Notes under the pieces: model-generated
What the model was told of the DNA's origin: nothing
The model's database searches: none
The model's input: only the letters and a program-made list of their open reading frames with translations
Assembly: GCF_025370935.1 (NCBI RefSeq)
Contig: NC_133472.1
Coordinates: forward strand, 18,030,996-18,094,995
Origin: Choristoneura fumiferana
Taxonomy: Eukaryota > Arthropoda > Insecta > Lepidoptera > Tortricidae
Length of the DNA stretch: 64,000 nt
Direction of reading: 5' to 3'
In this document: piece by piece, positions 31,956 through 40,836 of the stretch
Position numbering within the stretch: position 1 is the first letter of the stretch
How the letters are laid out: every line of letters starts with the position of its first letter
Program-made: the position numbers and the translations under genes

Positions 31956-32713
31956 ATCTTTAATCAAGGGCACTTCACACACATTTTTCAGCTCTATATT
32001 TCCCAAAATTTACACCCGAGCCGACACGCCACGCGCGAAGCCGGGGCGCGTCAATGTAGAGTAAATGCATTTTTTGATTAGATTGATATTTTTAAATTCG
32101 TAATATCTTTTGAATGGAATGTCCGATTTGAATAATTCAAAAAGAAATCTACAGGTATTGAAACCGTGTTGAATATTAAATTATTTATTTTGATAAGGAT
32201 TAATACAAAGGTATGGATAACATGATCTGATTTTAGTCGGCATTTCTGTCAACTTTTAAAATGTAAGAAAATATTTATAATGACATCTACAATAACTGGA
32301 CATATGGTATCGCGAGGTTTTTTGTAGATATTGATATACTTATTCTTTAATATCGTAGTTTTTTTTTGTTCTATCATCAATAGTTTCCACAGCGCATGCG
32401 ATGAAAGATGTTTTATGGCAACAGTTTTTACACTGAGTTACATTATTGAAGTTTTAGTACGGAACCCTATTTTTTTCTGGATGTAATGAATATAGCCTAT
32501 GGCACTTTGGAATAATTTAGCATTCTAATAGTGAAAGAATTTTTAAAATCGGTAGTAGTTCTTTAGTTGATTCTTAACAAACATCCAAAAATCCAAATCT
32601 TTCCTCTTTATAATATTAAGTATATAGGTAAGTTTAGATTTTAGACCAACCTTACCTCAATATAACAAACCTCAGTTTAACAAATTACTGGATATAACGA
32701 ATATTTACTTGTT

Positions 32714-32870
32714 AAAGAAAGAAAGAAAGAAAGAAAGAAAGGTTTATTTTGGCTCCATAAGTACCACCTAAAACTAAGACTAGAACTAGCACTAAAACTA
32801 TGTTTCTTGTTGTTGCCTTCCGATTGCCAATTGGATTTAGCCAGCCAATAGCAGTTTAATACATCAGTGG
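32714..32870 (+). repeat. (GAAA)n and repeat end
   Basis: GAAAGAAAGAAAGAAAGAAA runs into GGTTTATTTTGGCTCCATAA. The tetranucleotide followed by TTTATT also occurs at 49716-49760 and, in weaker form, at 39860-39890. It looks like a LINE 3'-end family in reverse. Confidence 0.5.
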
Positions 32871-32902
32871 CCAATAGTGAATATGGTGAGATGTAAATGT
32901 GA

Positions 32903-33115
32903 AGGCCTTATCACACTTGCGGTTTGCGGGCGAGTTGAAAGCGAGGCGAGCGCGCAGCGAGTTCGCTGCTAGCGCGTAACAAAGTCGCCGCGAGAGCATA
33001 AGGATTTCGCCGCGAGCTTAGAGCAACGCGGGCTTCTGTCCGGTAGGGCGTTGCTCTAAGGTCGCGAGGGTCGCGAGCGCGCAATGAATTCGCTGCGTAC
33101 GTACTCGCGGCAAAA
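32903..33115. mobile_element. Family-A foldback, diverged copy
   Basis: AAGGCCTTATCACACTTGCG, GGGCGAGTTGAAAGCGAGGC and GAGCGCGCAGCGAGTTCGC, then CGCGTAACAAAGTCGCCGCG words. TTAGAGCAACGC pairs with GCGTTGCTCTAA across a GGGCTTCTGTCCGGTAG loop. The right terminus is lost. Confidence 0.65.
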
Positions 33116-33739
33116 TCAGTAGGTATGGCCACAGTAAAAAAGGAGCAGTATTCCGTCTCGGCACCACCCTTGATATAATTACCTACGCCTGCTCGGTACA
33201 CAAATACTCTGCTAACTCTCACTCTTCAGTTATGTATTTGATTTGATAATGTCACATGAAATTTAAAGAAGGGAAAGGATTAGGAGAGATTTACAGATGG
33301 ACTAAGTAGTGTTTAACAAAAATGCATTTTACGTTATTTTAATAAATCACAAAATGTATTATGTTTTAAACGGTTTTATTTGGCTTCATCACTACGTATA
33401 TTTGTTACCTACAAATTAGCTACGGAAAAGTATTTGCGCCTCTTCTGGGATGTGCGAAAAGCTTTATTGTTAAATTTGGAGTATAAAAAATTCGCATTCT
33501 GATAAATAACTTCAATGGATACGTTTTTATTACATTATATTGATGAATTTAAACATCCGAACACCGAACAATACTGTTTATATCATTGTGACATATTAAG
33601 GTACGTAATCGCGGAGCACTCGCGACTGATGGTTGCCGAGGTTTGCTGAGAATTCGTGGCGCGTAGGTATTACTCGCGTTCCGCCCGTTTGTATGAAGAC
33701 GGTGTACACTGCTCCATTTTTGTACTGTGGTATGGCGTC

Positions 33740-34107
33740 CCAGCTCGTCGTTCGCGGCGAAATCGTTAAATGCTCGCGGCGAAATCGTTGCGCACTCGCG
33801 GCTCGCGGTGAAATCGTTACGTGCTCGCGGCGAAATCGTTACGCACTCGCAGCGAAATCGTTGCGCACTCGCGGCTCGCGGCGAAATCGTTACGCACTCG
33901 CAGCGAAATCGTTGCGCACTCGCGGCTCGCGGCGAAATCGTTACGTGCTCGCGGCGAAATCGTTACGCACTCGCAGCGAAATCGTTGCGCACTCGCGGCT
34001 CGCGGCGAAATCGTTACGCACTCGCAGCGAAATCGTTACGCACTCGCGGCGAACTCGCTGCGCGCTCGCCCCGCTTTCAACTCGGCCGCAAATCGCAAGT
34101 GTAACAA
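33740..34107. mobile_element. Family-A element expanded as a tandem array
   Basis: Units of about 22 and 29 bp alternate: GCGGCGAAATCGTTACGCAC... and GCAGCGAAATCGTTGCGCAC..., the longer ending TCGCGGCTC. About fourteen units are visible, ending in the family-A terminus CTTTCAACTCGGCCGCAAAT ... AAGTGTAACAAGGGCG. Three overlapping open frames of 100-167 codons are Arg/Ala/Ser-rich read-through with no protein support. The array stops ~60 bp before exon 3 of the serpin-like gene. Confidence 0.8.
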
Positions 34108-34165
34108 GGGCGTTAAGTGTGTTGTGTTTTTGGTGATATGAGGGTGGGTGTGGGTGTGAGGGCAG

Positions 34166-34444
34166 GTGTCGTACATGGAGTACGACGCGGTGCTGGCGCA
34201 CGCGCAGCTGGCGCACCTGGAGGCGGCGGCGCTGCGGCTGCCGCTGGACAGCGCGCGCTACTACCTGCTGGCGCTGCTGCCGGCGCGCGCCGACGCGGCC
34301 GCGCTACCGCGCCTGCTGGCCCGCCTGGCGCGCCGCTCCGATCTGCGCGACGTCTACGCCGCGCTGCGCCCCACCAGGGTTCGGGCGAGGATACCCAGCT
34401 TCACTGTTAAAGGACACGTCATCCTCACAGCTGATTTACAAAAG
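34166..34444 (+). CDS. Serpin-family protein, exon 3
   Basis: 93 codons, phase 0 at both ends. VSYMEYDAVLAHAQL follows LKSVQ of exon 2 as expected for serpin strand 3A/s4C (usual VPMM.....). ALRLPLDSARYYLLALLPAR corresponds to the LPY...SM.I.LP segment, RLLARLARRSDLRDVYAALR to helix H/strand 2C, and IPSFTVKGHVILTADLQK to the IPKF....Y.L...L segment. The donor is AAAAG/GTAATA. The exon is exceptionally GC-rich at third positions (GCGCTGCTGCCGGCGCGCGC), in sharp contrast to the AT-rich introns and to exon 2. Confidence 0.8.
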
Positions 34445-34969
34445 GTAATAAGGCGGCTTGCGATGTCAATCAATTCATTATCCCGTCTCGTCTCAATTTT
34501 ATATTTTCTTAATATTTTGCAAGATAACTAAGGCCCACTTCCAATATTTAGTCGTTCCGAATTGAAACTTGATACGTGTAACCGTAATCCATACTTATCC
34601 TACAAATATTATAAATGCGAAAGTTCGTGAGTACCTACTAATTAACAAGGAAAATCGTAATGACTTTTCCTTTAAAAAGGTTCCATCGTAGCTCATGAAT
34701 TAAAGCCCTTGACTGTACGCGTATGTGTGTGTGTGTGTTATTCCAGACGTCCACTAACGTAAAAAAAAACCGTAGATAGGCCCGCCGCCGTACTCCCACC
34801 TGCACCCCCAAGCAGCCGGTCTCTGTGTTTGCGCTTTAGTTCACGGCTATTCATGAATATCTAAGTCACTTTTAACCTATATTACATTTAGGTACCCTTC
34901 ATTTCCCTAATGTTGGATAATGAACATACATATTATGTTAACTTTATAATAGTTTTATTAATTATCCCA

Positions 34970-35223
34970 CTAATAATGCGAAAGTTTTTAAATCTGTTAC
35001 CTCATTAGGTACTCATCATGTCTAATTCGCTGAACCGATTTAGATGTAATTCGGTACATAAACAGATAATTTGGGTCCTTCCTGGGGAAGGACATAAGGT
35101 AGTTTTTATCCCGCGGGATAGCGATAAACGAATTTTACGCGGACGGAGTCGCGGGCAACATGCTTGTGTTAATTAAATTCAAAATGCTACGTCTCAACAG
35201 AGCATATTTTTTAAAAAATACAA
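34970..35223 (-). repeat. SINE-like repeat, CCCGCGACTCCGTCCGCG type
   Basis: On the minus strand: GTTGCCCGCGACTCCGTCCG, CTATCCCGCGGGATAAAAAC, TATGTCCTTCCCCAGGAAGG, AAATCGGTTCAGC and the tail AAAACTTTCGCATTATTAGT. A complete ~230-bp copy. Confidence 0.7.
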
Positions 35224-35296
35224 ACTGAAAGCTGGGAATCGAACCCAGGTCCTCGGTATTCCGTACCGCGTGCTATACCGCTACACCACTGATGGT
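35224..35296 (-). repeat. tRNA-like sequence (SINE head or tRNA pseudogene)
   Basis: On the minus strand GTGTAGCGGTATAGCACGCG resembles an A box and GGGTTCGATTCCCAGC is a good B box / T-arm. The putative anticodon arm (CGGT/ACCG around ACGGAAT) lacks U33, and the acceptor stems pair poorly, so a functional tRNA is unlikely. It directly abuts the SINE-like repeat on its 3' side and may be its pol III promoter head. Confidence 0.55.
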
Positions 35297-35487
35297 CAAC
35301 GGTACCGACACGAATTTCCCCTATGCACCTCATATCTCAGCTTGTTTGTTTCTTATTTAGCCACTTAAGCAGTGACGCTAGCGACATCTATGCCGTAGCC
35401 CTCATCGAGAAACTTTTTTTTTTTTTTTGGCACTCCATTGGAACTAACCGCTCACCCGGACAAGAGATCGTTACTAAGCAATCAAAT

Positions 35488-35622
35488 TAAGATTGTTTTT
35501 TTGGAATCTTTTTGTATTTTTATTTTTATTTAAATTCCAAATTTTTACTTTTACGGTCATCCCGTAAAACCTAAATAAAAAAAAATAAAAAAATACAAAA
35601 AGATTCCAAAAAACCAATCATA
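35488..35622. repeat. AT-rich palindrome, ~45-bp arms
   Basis: GATTGTTTTTTTGGAATCTT (35491) continuing to TTTATTTTTATTTAA is mirrored by TTAAATAAAAAAAAATAAAA-like sequence ending GATTCCAAAAAACCAATC. The loop holds TTTACGGTCATCCCGTAAA, which is itself a small hairpin. Confidence 0.6.
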
Positions 35623-35912
35623 TTTTTTTAAATAAAATTATTGTAAGAAATGAACTGAATTCGTAAGTCGGCGACATAAAGATGAACGAGGCCTGCACTT
35701 AGAGGTAAATGTTAGGTAGAAAACAAAAAAAAATAACTCGAAACTGCTTTTGTGAGAATCTACATTTTTTAATCGTTTTATAAGTAACAAATACATAATT
35801 CAAAAGTTAGGTATTTTAAAATATATGTGAAAATAGACCATTCTCCTCCACATTATCTCGGAAACTACGGAGCCAGGGTAATTCGGAAGGCGTTTACCTA
35901 ATCCCAAGTCCC

Positions 35913-36116
35913 AAGTGGTGACCAAGCGGACGCTCGACCACCTAACCAAGTACCTAATAAGACGTTGCTTAAAGCTTGGGATCCGCGACGTGTTCGAGCC
36001 GCGCCAGCGCGACTTCGCGCCGATGACGCCGCAGCCGGGCGTGTACGTGCGCAGCGTGGAGCAGGCCGTATCCGTCGCCCTGCGCAGGTACCAGCCCGAC
36101 GACCGGAACAACTCCA
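35913..36116 (+). CDS. Serpin-family protein, exon 4 (start uncertain)
   Basis: The reading frame gives HLTKYLIRRCLKLGIRDVFE, then PRQRDFAPMTPQPGVYVRSV and EQAVSVALRRYQ. This matches the serpin strand 6A/helix I region (L..LGI.D.F....ADF..M....), followed by the V.V..V...V.V strand 5A position. The end is CTCCA/GTAAGT (phase 1). Exon 3 ends in phase 0, so acceptors leaving phase 0 are CCAAG/TAC (exon from 35951) or AAAG/CTT (exon from 35975); the feature start is therefore the outer limit of the open frame, not a fixed boundary. The usual NEEGTEA hinge is replaced by RRYQPDDRNNSS, suggesting a non-inhibitory serpin or that the hinge is encoded further on. The reactive loop and the C-terminal HPF motif were not found. 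Confidence 0.65.
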
Positions 36117-36536
36117 GTAAGTTTTACGCAACAACTCTATGCTCACATCAACCAACTCACATCACAAATAAACCACGGAAAAACTGAAAAGCAAAAAATA
36201 ATACTTTTTTAAGGTTCCTTAGTCAACCGGGAACCCTAATAGTTTCGCCATGTCTGTCCGTCTGTCTGTTTGTCTGAGTGTCCGCGGCTAAGCTCTGAGA
36301 CCGTTAGTACTAGAAAGCTGTAAAATAAAGTGGTACCTAAATGGGACAAGACCCAATTGACCTAATCCCAAACGAAGCAAAGCCTTTACGATGGGTACTA
36401 GGCAACGGATTAAACATACTTGTATAGATAAATAGACTTAAATAGATGATGATGATGATGATCCGAACGATTTCGGCCATGGCGACCACTTCTACTCTTG
36501 GTCAATTGTTTGGCGCTCTAAGATGGCTTACATAGC
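36117..36536. other. Downstream of exon 4; one repeat fragment
   Basis: 36205-36300 is a GGGTTCCGTA-family fragment (TAAGGTTCCTTAGTCAACCG, GGAACCCTAATAGTTTCGCC, GTCTGTCCGTCTGTCTG). A (GAT)n run lies at 36446-36461. No further serpin exon is recognised. Confidence 0.45.
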
Positions 36537-36993
36537 CTATCTTTGCTGTGAACATACGTCCGCATTGTCAGCACGTAAGCACACCGTCCACGTAATTTCG
36601 CCCGTCGCGTTGAGTACCGAGGTCGGCTTTACGCTGTTCTTTAAACTCGCGAACTTGTCTCTGCACTGTCCTGCTCCTGCGCCATTGCCAGCTGCCAAAT
36701 CTTCCCACCGCGATGGCTCGATGTGACACGTTGTCATATGTCGCATCTGCACCATCTTTGAAACATTCGTACTTAAGGAAGTTTTCAAATAACTCCAAAA
36801 AATTAAGGGTATCAAAGCTCCAACAGCGCTGGTTTTCTGCGGAGCCAGCGAGGTGTGCGGGACAGCATACTTTGCGACTTCCGTCAGGCGAGTAATAAAT
36901 ACATAGTACTCGTGCATATAAATGTAACAAAGATAAATATGTATGTAATAATTTAAATATACTTAATAGTTTAGATATTTGGCGGTCACCCAC
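36537..36993 (-). pseudogene. LINE reverse-transcriptase C-terminal relic
   Basis: On the minus strand two frames together give a pattern I associate with C-terminal tails of non-LTR retrotransposon proteins: CHIEPSRWEDLAAGNG in one frame and WRRSRTVQRQVREFKEQRKA in the next, implying one frameshift near 36690. It could instead be unrelated coding DNA. No catalytic motif remains. It lies 3' of the serpin exons in opposite orientation. Confidence 0.4.
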
Positions 36994-37012
36994 AATCGGA
37001 CAGACTAGTAAC

Positions 37013-37307
37013 CTATGCTTGGGCAGCAGTACCTTGTTGGTCCATAAGATAGCTCTTCAGTTTGGACTTGAACCCACCAACAGTATTGATTTCCCTGTCC
37101 GGTGGAGGAAGGTTATTCCAGCACTTCGTTGCAGCATAACGAAAGCTGCCACGAAATGCAGCGGTACTGTGCCTTGGGCAAACCAGTCTGGGAATACGCC
37201 TGTAGATTAATGCAAGCCTCATGTAGATATGCAAGCCTTTTACTGTTGATAATACCAAATCGGAGTGTAGCAATAGTAGATTTTTGTCGTGGCCTGTAAG
37301 TAGGCAA
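37013..37307 (-). pseudogene. LINE 3'-terminal coding relic
   Basis: The minus-strand frame ends RRIPRLVCPRHSTAAFRGSF, then RYAATKCWNNLPP and GGFKSKLKSYLMDQQ before the stop. The F...A...WN.LP......S...FK..LK.YL pattern is characteristic of the end of Jockey/CR1-type LINE ORF2 proteins. Only the last ~85 codons are present, and the 5' end abuts a hairpin at 37304. The AT-rich stretch to its left (36900-37000) may be its 3' UTR. Confidence 0.65.
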
Positions 37308-37379
37308 TTGCTGGCTGAGTATGAGTATTAAACGGACGAGCTTGCGAGTCCGTTTAACTAATACGAAGCCAGCAATTGC
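37304..37379. repeat. Perfect-ended hairpin GCAATTGCTGGCT
   Basis: GCAATTGCTGGCT...AGTATTAAACGGAC and GTCCGTTTAACTAATACGAAGCCAGCAATTGC are inverse over ~30 bp with small bulges, around a GAGCTTGCGA loop. It is a miniature foldback. Confidence 0.65.
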
Positions 37380-37695
37380 TATTCCAGCCGAGATTAATAT
37401 AAAGCTTTTCTCAAAAATGGTGATTAATTCTGAAATAGAATAAACTTTTTCTCAAAATATATTATAAAATTTAATTTAATTTTATTCCAATATTTTTTTT
37501 ATGCTTTCCCGCCTTTTTTCATTAAAAATAAACTGCAGGTGTATTTGTCCACGAAAACACCACAAGCTATTTTAGACCCAATAGAAAAAGTCCGGAGTTC
37601 CAACAAAATATCTGATACCGGCCATTAGACTTGGCTGTATACGACTTGGGCCAACATTTCCATGGCCTTTTTAACTTAAAAAAAAAAATGTGACT

Positions 37696-37744
37696 GATTG
37701 CAGGCGCGCTAATTCATTATTGTCGAGCTAGCGCGCCTGCAATC
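37696..37744. repeat. Perfect 16-bp-stem hairpin
   Basis: GATTGCAGGCGCGCTA pairs exactly with TAGCGCGCCTGCAATC across a 17-base loop. 37380-37695 and 37745-38140 show nothing else. Confidence 0.65.
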
Positions 37745-38144
37745 TTTTTAACTTTTTAATTTTTCGCTGACCATAAACTACGCACTTCACCTTGTGATAT
37801 GTAAAGAATAATGTCAACTTTTACGGACATTTTTGAGAAAAATGAAGAGTACGTCGACCACTCATGTTTAAAAGTTAGTAATAAAATAAACTAAAAAGTA
37901 CGAAGTTTCATGATGCGTGGAAAGTTTTTATGGTGTAAAATTGGGTTATAGCTATGTTTTAAAGATGTGAATACAACGTTAGCTGACTTGAAACCTGTTT
38001 AGTCTAAAATGACCTACCTACTTACTTTTTAAAATTAAAGTAAATAAGTGTAACTCCCTTGAGAAGAAAAACTATACGTAAATCCATGATTCCCGCGGGA
38101 ACAACTGTGGCCATTGTCCTTTAGTATACAGGCATGAAATAACA

Positions 38145-38345
38145 TCATTGACGAGCAAGTGTGATGAAATAGTACATTGTGTCTTAAGGGCGGTAAAGAA
38201 GGAATTACGAACGATAGTCTATTAGAAGCCCGAACTCGAAGACTGAGGGCTTTAATGAGTCGATGTTCGTAATTCTAGTACAGCCCGTGCGACATACAAT
38301 GTTTTTCATCACATTTGCGAGTAAAAATTTATATTTGTAAAAGAA
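38145..38345. repeat. Foldback around GAATTACGAAC
   Basis: GAGCAAGTGTGATGAAATAG (38153) is mirrored by TTTTTCATCACATTTGCGAG (38305), and GGAATTACGAACGATAGTC by GTTCGTAATTC. A loose extra copy of the outer word (AACGAGCAAGTGTGATGAAA) is at 38689. Confidence 0.55.
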
Positions 38346-38376
38346 AAAATATAATTCTTCCAAATTTTGGCGATAC

Positions 38377-38505
38377 CTTAGGCTGTGCTCTTGGTAGCGC
38401 CGCCCTCTACCTCCCTCAGCATGCGCCGCAACGTGCGTGTGCATGTGGTCCTGCAGCAGGAGCGCGCGCACGGGCACGGCGCAGCACCATCAGTACGGGC
38501 ACGGA
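38377..38505 (-). other. GC-rich island, possible exon (strand uncertain)
   Basis: A 110-bp CpG-rich island in AT-rich DNA. On the minus strand AG/TCCGTGCC to CAGCCTAAG contains a Cys-rich frame ending LRRMLREVEGGATKSTA and a stop; its phase fits the donor of the candidate exon at 39217-39376. On the plus strand TACCTTAG/GCTGTG is an acceptor-like start, and one frame (SAALYLPQHAPQRA...) is phase-compatible with serpin exon 4. It does not, however, look like a serpin C-terminus. I cannot decide between these or a non-genic CpG island. Confidence 0.25.
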
Positions 38506-39180
38506 CTCATTTGCCGACCTTGGGCTTCATGACCAGAAAATGTGTACGCGCAACACTGATGTATTAAACTGACGCGCAATGAATCATTTACCGACCATGG
38601 GTTTCATGACAAGCACATTAAGGTCGAGGGTTTTATTTGGGGGGTTGCAACTTGTAACCAAGGTAGCCTGCTTGTTACGATACTGTTAACGAGCAAGTGT
38701 GATGAAAAATATATTTACTTACCTAAGTAATATGGAAAAATATTTTACAACTTGATTCGAAGCCGAACATCAAATCCAGACGAAACGGTATAAGACTGTT
38801 CAATAAGGGACTAAAACAAGCTGCAATGACACGAGATGTTTAGCCACCCGAGCACGGCGAGGGTGGCTATAGTTCAAGTGTCATTATGGTTGTTTAGTCT
38901 CTCGATAATTCTCCATTTACAAGCGCCGTGACTGGCTGTTTACGGGTTTCCAAAGTAAATTTAAAAAAAACTACTTGAATCCCACTCGAAAGCTTTAGTC
39001 CCGATTTGCAGAGACTAAAATAGCATGAGAAATGAGATATAATAAAAGATTTAAGACAACTCATCAATGTTACTTTTGTAATAATATTTTATTTCATAAA
39101 AAGTAAACATTCGGTTACTTGATCGGTGCAGGCGGATTTGAAACTTGTGCAGTTTGTACCTGAGAGTACGTTAGTACTTA
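38506..39180. other. Intergenic, with a nested stem-loop
   Basis: 38825-38885 folds: AATGACAC...GTGTCATT outside and GCCACCCG...GGGTGGC inside. 38640-38770 repeats ACGAGCAAGTGTGATG and TGGGCTTCATGAC-like phrases from the preceding island. No gene is supported. Confidence 0.4.
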
Positions 39181-39216
39181 TATGCTCTCGGTAAACCGAG
39201 AGCACCGAGAGCTTAC

Positions 39217-39376
39217 CTTTGCGACTGCGACTGCTAGGCGTGAGAGCGCGCGGGGCGCGGGGCGCGGGGCGCGGGCGGTCAACGTAACCGAGTCCGTCAC
39301 GCTTCCGCGGCTTCCGCTGGCCGCTGGCCGCTGCCGCTGGGGAACATCCAAGAGTCTCACCAAAGTACGTACCCAT
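39217..39376 (-). CDS. Candidate CpG-rich first coding exon (-)
   Basis: On the minus strand ATG (39376) starts MGTYFGETLGCSPAAAASG and continues 53 codons, rich in Arg/Pro/Ala (RPRPAPRAPRALTPSSRSRK), to CGCAAAG/GTAAGC, an excellent donor (phase 1). GC content and CpG density are far above the flanks, as for a promoter-proximal exon. A hairpin (GCTCTCGGTAAACCGAGAGC) lies just inside the presumed intron. There is no homology that I recognise, and the low-complexity composition means this could also be a non-coding CpG island. Confidence 0.3.
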
Positions 39377-39399
39377 TACTGCCCATACATTAACGAAAT

Positions 39400-40185
39400 T
39401 GATTGTAACGCTATTAATTAAATTGGCAACCGTGAAGGACATACTCTATCTTTTTCCCATGACCATACAATGTATACCTATATCATAGCGCAAGAGATTA
39501 ATGAGGGTATTTTTATATCATGGACCAAGTGATTATTGAGGGCATTACATTATTACCTACCCAAAATACCTATTTACCTATAATACCTAGTGAATACATA
39601 TTTTCCAAAAAAAAAAAACTACTACTTAAACTACTTATACTCCGTTTAATTTAACGGTCAAATCGTAACACCCGTTTCTTGGTATTTCGAACATAAATGT
39701 ACTAAAAATAGCGACATGTACATTAACTAGCGGTATTTATTATGTTTTTATTAAGTATAGAAGTTATCACAATTTTAAATAGTTTCGTTGTTTCATTTAA
39801 AAACGTGTGCAAATTTTACCGTTAGTTTCAAATGTTAAAATAAATGGAGTATAGTAAAAGTAAAAGTAAAAAAGGTTTATTAAAAATAAAGGTTATAAAT
39901 CGTTTCATGTTTTGGATTCACAACATCAGCATGCTGTGTGTGTGTGCGTGTCGGATGCGTGCGGGCCGAATAGTCGGCTAAATCACCAAATGCTCGGCAA
40001 AGTGGTACAGTTGTACTCAAACTTATTGCTGTATTTAGCCATGTATGAGTTGTGTTAAATGTGTTATTTTTATGAGGTACATGTAGTGAGGCTTAATGTC
40101 TTTTTTTGACACTATAGCTTTATTTCCAATAACATCCGATAAAAAAATGGTTATTAATTAAAAACAAAATAAGTATGTAGCTGTT
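39400..40185. other. AT-rich interval, nothing recognised
   Basis: Weak repeats only: AAGTGATTA.TGAGGGCATTA phrases near 39530 resemble 31018-31060, and AGTAAAAGTAAAAAAGGTTTATT near 39858 recalls the (GAAA)n tails. No gene or TIR pair is visible. Confidence 0.4.
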
Positions 40186-40262
40186 AGTTTAGTTTAGTTT
40201 AGTTTATTTATTCATTCAATACATCATTACATTATAATTTACATAAATGTCAGTTAAGTATA
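40186..40262 (-). repeat. (AGTTT)n and LINE-like tail
   Basis: AGTTTAGTTTAGTTTAGTTT then ATTTATTCATTCAATACATC, a short tandem repeat leading into a poly-T-side LINE end. Confidence 0.4.
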
Positions 40263-40412
40263 AGAATTTGTATTGAAATCGTCAAAGGTAATAAGATTAG
40301 TAATAATTATAAAATTATAGTTATGTAGCTGTATAAGATTAATAGACGGAGAGCGGACTGCAAAATTTCGTACCTACTGATACCGCGATGAAACGCACAA
40401 TGGTTTCCCATA

Positions 40413-40836
40413 TTAAAAAACCCCCGACTTAAAAACCGCCAGCAAAAATAAAAATAAAAACGCCCGAAAAAAACGCTGCTTGAAAAGACAATTAAAAAGC
40501 AAAAAATAATTATGCGCTACCTAGCTGTTGCCCGCGACTTCATCTGCGAAGAATTCGTTTATCTCTATCCCGCGATTCCCGCGGGGACTATGCTGATTTC
40601 CCGCAAAATTAGCCTAAGTTAATTTAGTATAAAGTATCTAGTAATATTTTTTTATCTAAGCGTTGTCGGTGTCGGGGGACCGCTAAGGTTAATACTTTAA
40701 AAAATACAACATATTTAGTTTCATGTTAACCCGTTTAAGAGCTACGGTGCCACAGACAGACACACAGACACACAGACAAACAGACACACATAGCGGTCAA
40801 ACTTATAACACCCCTCTTTTTCGTCGGGGGTTAAAA
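40413..40836. mobile_element. AACCCCCGAC-ended MITE
   Basis: The ends AACCCCCGAC (40419) and GTCGGGGGTT (to 40832) lie within TTAAAA...AAAA. Inside are a CCCGCGACTTCATCTGCG SINE-like stretch (40521-40620) and GCTACGGTGCCACAGACAG with an ACACACAGACA run. The right arm of the surrounding palindrome reads CCCATAAAACTGATGC at the same spot, showing the unoccupied site. Its right end recurs at 25635-25712. Confidence 0.75.

Larger units (their letters stand above)
30598..34165 (+). other. Serpin-like gene intron 2, repeat-filled
   Basis: A 3.57-kb intron whose acceptor (GGTGTGAGGGCAG) lacks a pyrimidine tract and is G/T-rich. It carries a SINE-like repeat, a foldback with a nested family-A copy, a GGGTTCCGTA copy, a (GAAA)n LINE-like tail and two more family-A elements, the last of which ends ~55 bp before exon 3. 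30840-31260 and 33120-33740 show nothing further. Confidence 0.65.
34445..35912 (+). other. Serpin-like gene intron 3
   Basis: It contains fragments of SINE-like tails (34595-34660, TACAAATATTATAAATGCGA), a (GT)n run at 34718-34738, a minus-oriented SINE-like repeat with a tRNA-like block, and a poly-A/T palindrome at 35488-35622. 35622-35830 shows nothing. Confidence 0.55.

Noticed and set aside
33633..34141. Three overlapping open frames of 106-167 codons on the plus strand
   Set aside because: They read through a tandem array of 22/29-bp GCG-rich units; all three frames are open because the unit lacks stops, and the translation is low-complexity Arg/Ala/Ser.
35224..35296. Functional tRNA gene
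   Set aside because: A and B boxes are good, but the anticodon loop lacks U33 and the acceptor stem does not pair; it abuts a SINE-like repeat, so I call it a tRNA-like SINE head or pseudogene.
35913..35950. Extending serpin exon 4 upstream as VVTKRTLDHLTK
   Set aside because: It would add residues beyond the usual spacing between the Y.L...L and LGI segments, and no acceptor there leaves phase 0 except by adding even more; kept only as the outer limit.
36537..36917. MADF-domain host protein on the minus strand
   Set aside because: A W...LA......C....F..LK pattern superficially resembles MADF, but the alternative frame and context fit a LINE C-terminal relic better.
38385..38567. GC-rich plus-strand frame as the last serpin exon
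   Set aside because: The frame that looks most protein-like (SLSMRRNVRVHVVLQQ) is in the wrong phase for exon 4, and the in-phase frame has no serpin C-terminal motif.
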